A program made the position numbers and the translations under genes. From contig JAISML010000251.1 in the NCBI GenBank assembly GCA_031276775.1, positions 1-10,346 on the forward strand: a stretch of DNA of 10,346 bases, in the 5' to 3' direction. Source of the stretch: Eubacteriales Family XIII. Incertae Sedis bacterium. Lineage in GTDB: Bacteria > Bacillota > Clostridia > Peptostreptococcales > Anaerovoracaceae. The notes under the pieces are model-generated. The model was not told the DNA's origin, did no database searches, and saw nothing but the letters and a program-made list of their open reading frames with translations. Below are positions 7,782-10,346 of this stretch, piece after piece. Position 1 is the stretch's first letter. Every line of letters starts with the position of its first letter.

Positions 7782-8885
7782 ATGGCATATGAAATCAAGA
7801 AGTACAGGATCAACGGTCTGCGGCTCGCGCGCGCGTTTCGTGACGGATTTGAATTGACCGACGGGGGGACGCTCGTTTCAGCCGGGCACGGGCGCGTCTC
7901 CGCTGTTTTCTTTGCGGCGCTCGACGGCGTGACGGACGGCTGCCCGTGGGGACGTTTTGTCTTTCGCGCCGCAGCCGGCGAAGATACGGTGTTTGGCGTA
8001 CGGGTGATCGCGTCGGATGAGGCGCGGATTGCGTACGACGGGAAATTCGTGAACATGGATGACGTTCTGCGCGATCCGGCCGTTTCTTCCGCTGACAAGT
8101 TTGCACTGTTTGAGCAAAGCGAAAACGCGTACGCCTCCGTCTACAGCGATGTGCTGCTGCACGGCTTAAACGGACGGTATCTGTGGATTTGTTTGACCGC
8201 GCAGGGCAACGAGGCGAGATTTTCAAACTTCTGCGCTTTTACGCCCGGGGACAGATTTTTGCGGACTTTCCCCGAGGTGTACCGCGAACCGGGCGCCTTC
8301 TTTCATCGCTATGTTTCCGTATTCTCTTCCATTTACAACGATCTCGAACAGAAAGTCGGCCGTGTGCATGAATTGCTGGATTTGGATGCGTGTCCCGCGG
8401 AATTTCTGCCGGTCTACGCTTCCTGGTTCGGCATATCGCCCGACGGCGACTACATGGATGAAGATCGGCTGCGCACTTTTCTGAAAAAAGCCTATTCCCT
8501 GATTCGCAGGAAAGGCACGAGGGAAGCCGTGGAGGAACTCGTGGGAATCTTTGTGGATGAGCCTTTCTACATCGTGGAACACGCCGATGTGATCGGCCGG
8601 TCGGATCGCGAAATGAAACGCGCGCTGCAGCGTGTCTACGGGGACGATCCCTACAGCTTCACCCTGCTGATCAGAAGAAAGCCGGATGAGAAACTGCAAC
8701 TGCGACTGACGCGTTTGATTGAACAATTCAAACCGCTTCGCGTAAAAGTGCGCGTTTTGTTTATCGAGAACAAGTCTGCCCTCGACAGCGGCGCGAATCT
8801 CGACATCAACGCGTTTCTCGCAAATCCGAAAGCCGGCGTCTTGGATGAGGGCGCCGCATTGAACGGGACGGATTATCTGTCCTGA
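7782..8885 (+). CDS. gpI-like phage tail protein (TIGR02242 type)
   Basis: With ATG 7782 the protein has 367 residues and begins MAYEIKKYRI. Residues 1-155 are a beta-rich N-terminal domain I do not recognise. From residue 158 it follows the tail protein I pattern: DRFLRTFPEVYREPGAFFHR (157-176), a helix with IYNDLEQKVGRVHELLDLD, and PAEFLPVYASWFGI (205-218). Then come RLRTFLKKAYSLIRRKGTRE (229-248), the family's hallmark arginine-rich helix and RKGT turn, and a FKPLRVKVRVLF strand near the end. Such proteins bind the outer wedge and usually hold fibres. The C-terminus has two LDxGAxL copies spaced exactly 20 residues apart. An alternative in-frame ATG at 7707 would add 25 residues (392 in total), but they look unlike a domain and its RBS is weaker. 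Confidence 0.85.
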   Translation: MAYEIKKYRINGLRLARAFRDGFELTDGGTLVSAGHGRVSAVFFAALDGVTDGCPWGRFVFRAAAGEDTVFGVRVIASDEARIAYDGKFVNMDDVLRDPAVSSADKFALFEQSENAYASVYSDVLLHGLNGRYLWICLTAQGNEARFSNFCAFTPGDRFLRTFPEVYREPGAFFHRYVSVFSSIYNDLEQKVGRVHELLDLDACPAEFLPVYASWFGISPDGDYMDEDRLRTFLKKAYSLIRRKGTREAVEELVGIFVDEPFYIVEHADVIGRSDREMKRALQRVYGDDPYSFTLLIRRKPDEKLQLRLTRLIEQFKPLRVKVRVLFIENKSALDSGANLDINAFLANPKAGVLDEGAALNGTDYLS

Positions 8886-8903
8886 ACCGGGAAAGGAAAC
8901 GAA

Positions 8904-9290
8904 ATGGCGATATGCGTATGCGCCGGCGCCGGTCTGATGTGTTCGTTCGGCACCGCACCGTCCACCCTGATGGTGACATCCAATACGAAAGTGCTGACGC
9001 CGGCGCCGGCGGCGACGATCATGGACAAGAACCCGATGGTGAACTTCCCGCCGTTCGGCATGTGCACATCACTCATGAATCCGACCGTCGCGTCCGCCAC
9101 GGCTGCCGCGCTCGGGGTCCTCACGCCCATGCCGTGCATACCGAACACTGTGGCGCCCTGGGCGCCGGGCAGCGCGAAAGTAATCATCGGTTCTTATCCT
9201 GCGTTGAGCAATACGTCGCAGCTGATGTGCGTCTACGGAGGGATTGTCATGATTACCTCGCCGGGACAGACGAAAGTGTTCGTGCCGTGA
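8904..9290 (+). CDS. DUF4280 PAAR-like spike-tip protein
   Basis: This complete 128-residue protein fits DUF4280, a PAAR-like family. PAAR proteins cap the spike trimer with a metal-bound cone and can attach cargo. Recognisable blocks are ICVCAGAGLMCSFGTAPS (3-20), TIMDKNPMVNFPPFGMCTSL (38-57), NPTVASATAAALGVLTPMPC (59-78) and PWAPGSAKVI (85-94). The end is LMCVYGGIVMITSPGQTKVF (107-126). Cysteines at 4, 6, 13, 54, 78 and 109 sit in conserved positions and are candidates for metal binding or structural roles. No effector domain is fused. AAAGGAA at 8892-8898 supports ATG 8904, 18 bases after the gpI-like gene. As the last gene before a new promoter it may end the baseplate operon, though no clear terminator follows. 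Confidence 0.88.
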   Translation: MAICVCAGAGLMCSFGTAPSTLMVTSNTKVLTPAPAATIMDKNPMVNFPPFGMCTSLMNPTVASATAAALGVLTPMPCIPNTVAPWAPGSAKVIIGSYPALSNTSQLMCVYGGIVMITSPGQTKVFVP

Positions 9291-9346
9291 GGCAGACGGG
9301 CGTCGTCGCCGGGTGTGGCGAAAATTATGAAAATTTACGGATTGTT

Positions 9347-9377
9347 GTGACAATTAAAATAAATAAGGTGGTATAAT
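9347..9377 (+). promoter_or_regulatory. Probable sigma-A promoter with extended -10 for the HD-GYP gene
   Basis: A perfect TATAAT (9372-9377) is preceded by TGG (9369-9371), giving an extended -10 (TGnTATAAT). Upstream, GTGACA at 9347-9352 matches five of six -35 bases, with a long 19-base spacer. The extended -10 could compensate for that spacing. The surrounding AT-rich stretch stands out from the GC-rich genes. Transcription would start near 9384, giving a leader of roughly 27 bases before TTG 9411. The imperfect palindrome TTGT-G-ACAA (9345-9353) overlaps the -35 region and could be an operator, but it is short. Confidence 0.7.
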
Positions 9378-9397
9378 GGTTCTGCACATGCGCAAAC

Positions 9398-9402
9398 GGG
9401 AG
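9398..9402 (+). promoter_or_regulatory. Ribosome binding site of the HD-GYP gene
   Basis: GGGAG lies eight bases before TTG 9411. No in-frame ATG or GTG exists between the upstream in-frame stop at 9360-9362 and this TTG, and the receiver-like fold begins at residue 5, so TTG is the best start. Confidence 0.6.
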
Positions 9403-9410
9403 ATGGATAT

Positions 9411-10346
9411 TTGAGTGAAGATCGGATCTTGTACATTGGCGGCGATGCGGCGGAACGCGATTCTCTGACGCGGTTTCTGGCGCGGGATTATGATTTTGTG
9501 ATCGCGGAATCGGTCGGGGACGCGATGAAGAAGAGTTTTCGCGAAACGCCGAATCTCATTCTCGCTTCGCGCACTGCAGACGGTCTTTCGCCGGAAGGCG
9601 TTGCGGACGGTCTGCTCGGTCACAAGCGTCTGGGCGCCGTATCGGTGATCGCGATAAAGCCCGGGGGATCCGGGGACGGTCACATCCTCGACGATCGGAT
9701 TGTGGATGTGATCGAAACGCCTTTCGCGGAATCGGAAGTGCGGCACCGTCTGCGTGTGCACCTCAATATCGCACGGCGCGATTTGGCGTTGCGCGATCGC
9801 GTGGATCTCCTCCAGAACGGTCTGATCACCTCCATTTCCGAGATGGTGGAATGCCGCGACGAGAATACGGGCGGACATATCTCCCGCACGAGCAAGTATG
9901 TCACCTTGCTCGGGATGGAACTGTTGGAATCCGGCGCATACGGCGACAGGTTGACGGAGGAGGACGTGGAGCGCATGGGGCGGGCGGCTCCTCTGCACGA
10001 CATCGGGAAAGTCGGCGTCAGCGACGCGATTCTGTTGAAGCCCGGGCGCCTGACAGAGGACGAATTTGCCGCGATGAAGAAGCATTCGCTCATCGGAAAA
10101 GTGATGCTTGAACGGCTGTTGACGGACATGCCGTATCAAAAGTATCTTGCGGTCGCGATCGAGATCGCGGTCACGCATCACGAAAAATGGGACGGAAGCG
10201 GTTATCCTTTCGGTCTGGTCGGAGACGACATTCCGATCAGCGGTCGCATTATGGCGGTTGCGGACGTCTATGACGCGCTCGTTGCCGATCGTGTTTACCG
10301 CAAGGCGATGAGTCAGGAAAAGGCTTACGCGATCATTACGGAATCG
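9411..10346 (+). CDS. HD-GYP domain protein with degenerate receiver domain (3' end cut)
   Basis: This is the first 312 residues of a gene that runs off the window. Residues 4-122 resemble a response-regulator receiver: RILYIGG start, PNLILAS strand, and TPFAESEVRHRLRVHL end. The functional residues are missing: the acidic pair becomes IGGD, the phosphoacceptor position is Ser53 and the conserved Lys before the PF turn is Thr103. Residues 138-312 are an HD-GYP domain, a cyclic-di-GMP phosphodiesterase fold. It has RDENTGGHISR (149-159), HDIGK (196-200), His225, HH (256-257), GSGYP (262-266) and MAVADVYDAL (281-290). The metal-binding His and Asp residues and HDIGK lysine are present, so activity on c-di-GMP is predicted. 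Control is unlikely to be phosphorylation of this receiver; partner binding is a guess. TTG start and RBS fit the short leader after the promoter. A role in controlling the neighbouring CIS is unproven. Confidence 0.9.
   Translation, partial: MSEDRILYIGGDAAERDSLTRFLARDYDFVIAESVGDAMKKSFRETPNLILASRTADGLSPEGVADGLLGHKRLGAVSVIAIKPGGSGDGHILDDRIVDVIETPFAESEVRHRLRVHLNIARRDLALRDRVDLLQNGLITSISEMVECRDENTGGHISRTSKYVTLLGMELLESGAYGDRLTEEDVERMGRAAPLHDIGKVGVSDAILLKPGRLTEDEFAAMKKHSLIGKVMLERLLTDMPYQKYLAVAIEIAVTHHEKWDGSGYPFGLVGDDIPISGRIMAVADVYDALVADRVYRKAMSQEKAYAIITES

Larger units (their letters stand above)
9291..9410 (+). other. Intergenic region between CIS operon and HD-GYP gene
   Basis: This is the only gap over 100 bases in the window. 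Its first 30 bases are GC-rich and can form only short hairpins (four base pairs, for example 9307-9310 with 9317-9320) without a following T run, so no intrinsic terminator is convincing. The rest is AT-rich and holds the extended -10 promoter and the RBS GGGAG (9398-9402). Read-through from the CIS operon into the HD-GYP gene cannot be excluded. Confidence 0.6.

Noticed and set aside
9299..9336. Possible terminator hairpins after the DUF4280 gene
   Set aside because: Stems are only four base pairs and are followed by an A-rich stretch rather than a T run on the plus strand.
9388..9414. Eight-codon leader peptide (MRKREMDI) whose stop overlaps TTG 9411
   Set aside because: It has no ribosome binding site and lies within a few bases of the predicted transcript start. 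The overlap looks accidental, though it could be revisited if conserved.
9354..10181. Minus-strand open frame opposite the HD-GYP gene
   Set aside because: The plus strand encodes unmistakable HD-GYP motifs in the frame beginning at TTG 9411.
1..10346. CRISPR arrays, tRNA or rRNA genes, insertion sequences, attachment sites
   Set aside because: No spaced repeats, cloverleaf-like sequences, transposase motifs or terminal inverted repeats were seen; nearly all bases are in recognised genes.

Overview
The window holds one continuous plus-strand operon of about 9.2 kb. It encodes the baseplate and spike of a contractile injection system (CIS): a phage-tail-like particle of the extracellular CIS, tailocin or prophage-derived kind. 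A separately promoted regulatory gene follows, encoding an HD-GYP protein that is cut by the window edge. By eye the DNA is moderately GC-rich. Shine-Dalgarno sites are strong (AGGAGG type), GTG and TTG starts are used freely, and genes overlap or nearly touch. Together with the DUF4280-type tip protein, this fits a GC-rich Firmicute such as a clostridial lineage. That taxonomic guess is inference only.

Layout: (1) bases 2-61 are the last codons of an upstream gene whose stop overlaps the next start (GTGA). (2) 58-1284 encodes a phage late control D (gpD, T4 gp27-like) hub. (3) 1299-2111 encodes a baseplate V/gp5-like spike with an OB-fold and a beta-rich shaft. (4) 2130-2549 encodes a gp25/gpW sheath-nucleating wedge protein. 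(5) 2546-5587 encodes a large baseplate J-like protein. (6) 5600-7696 encodes a second, diverged baseplate J-like protein. (7) 7782-8885 (possibly from 7707) encodes a gpI-like tail protein. (8) 8904-9290 encodes a DUF4280 PAAR-like spike tip. (9) 9291-9410 is intergenic and AT-rich, with an extended -10 promoter. (10) 9411 to the end encodes a degenerate receiver domain fused to HD-GYP.

How the parts work together (family knowledge plus inference): hub and spike form the central needle, and the DUF4280 protein probably caps it. The two J proteins form the wedges around the hub, gp25 links baseplate to sheath, and the gpI protein sits at the wedge periphery where fibres usually attach. Sheath, tube, tape measure, AAA+ ATPase, fibres and effectors are not in the window, so the target and type of particle cannot be decided here. 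Nothing indicates capsid or DNA packaging. The HD-GYP gene is probably a separate transcription unit; any link between c-di-GMP and the CIS is only suggested by position.
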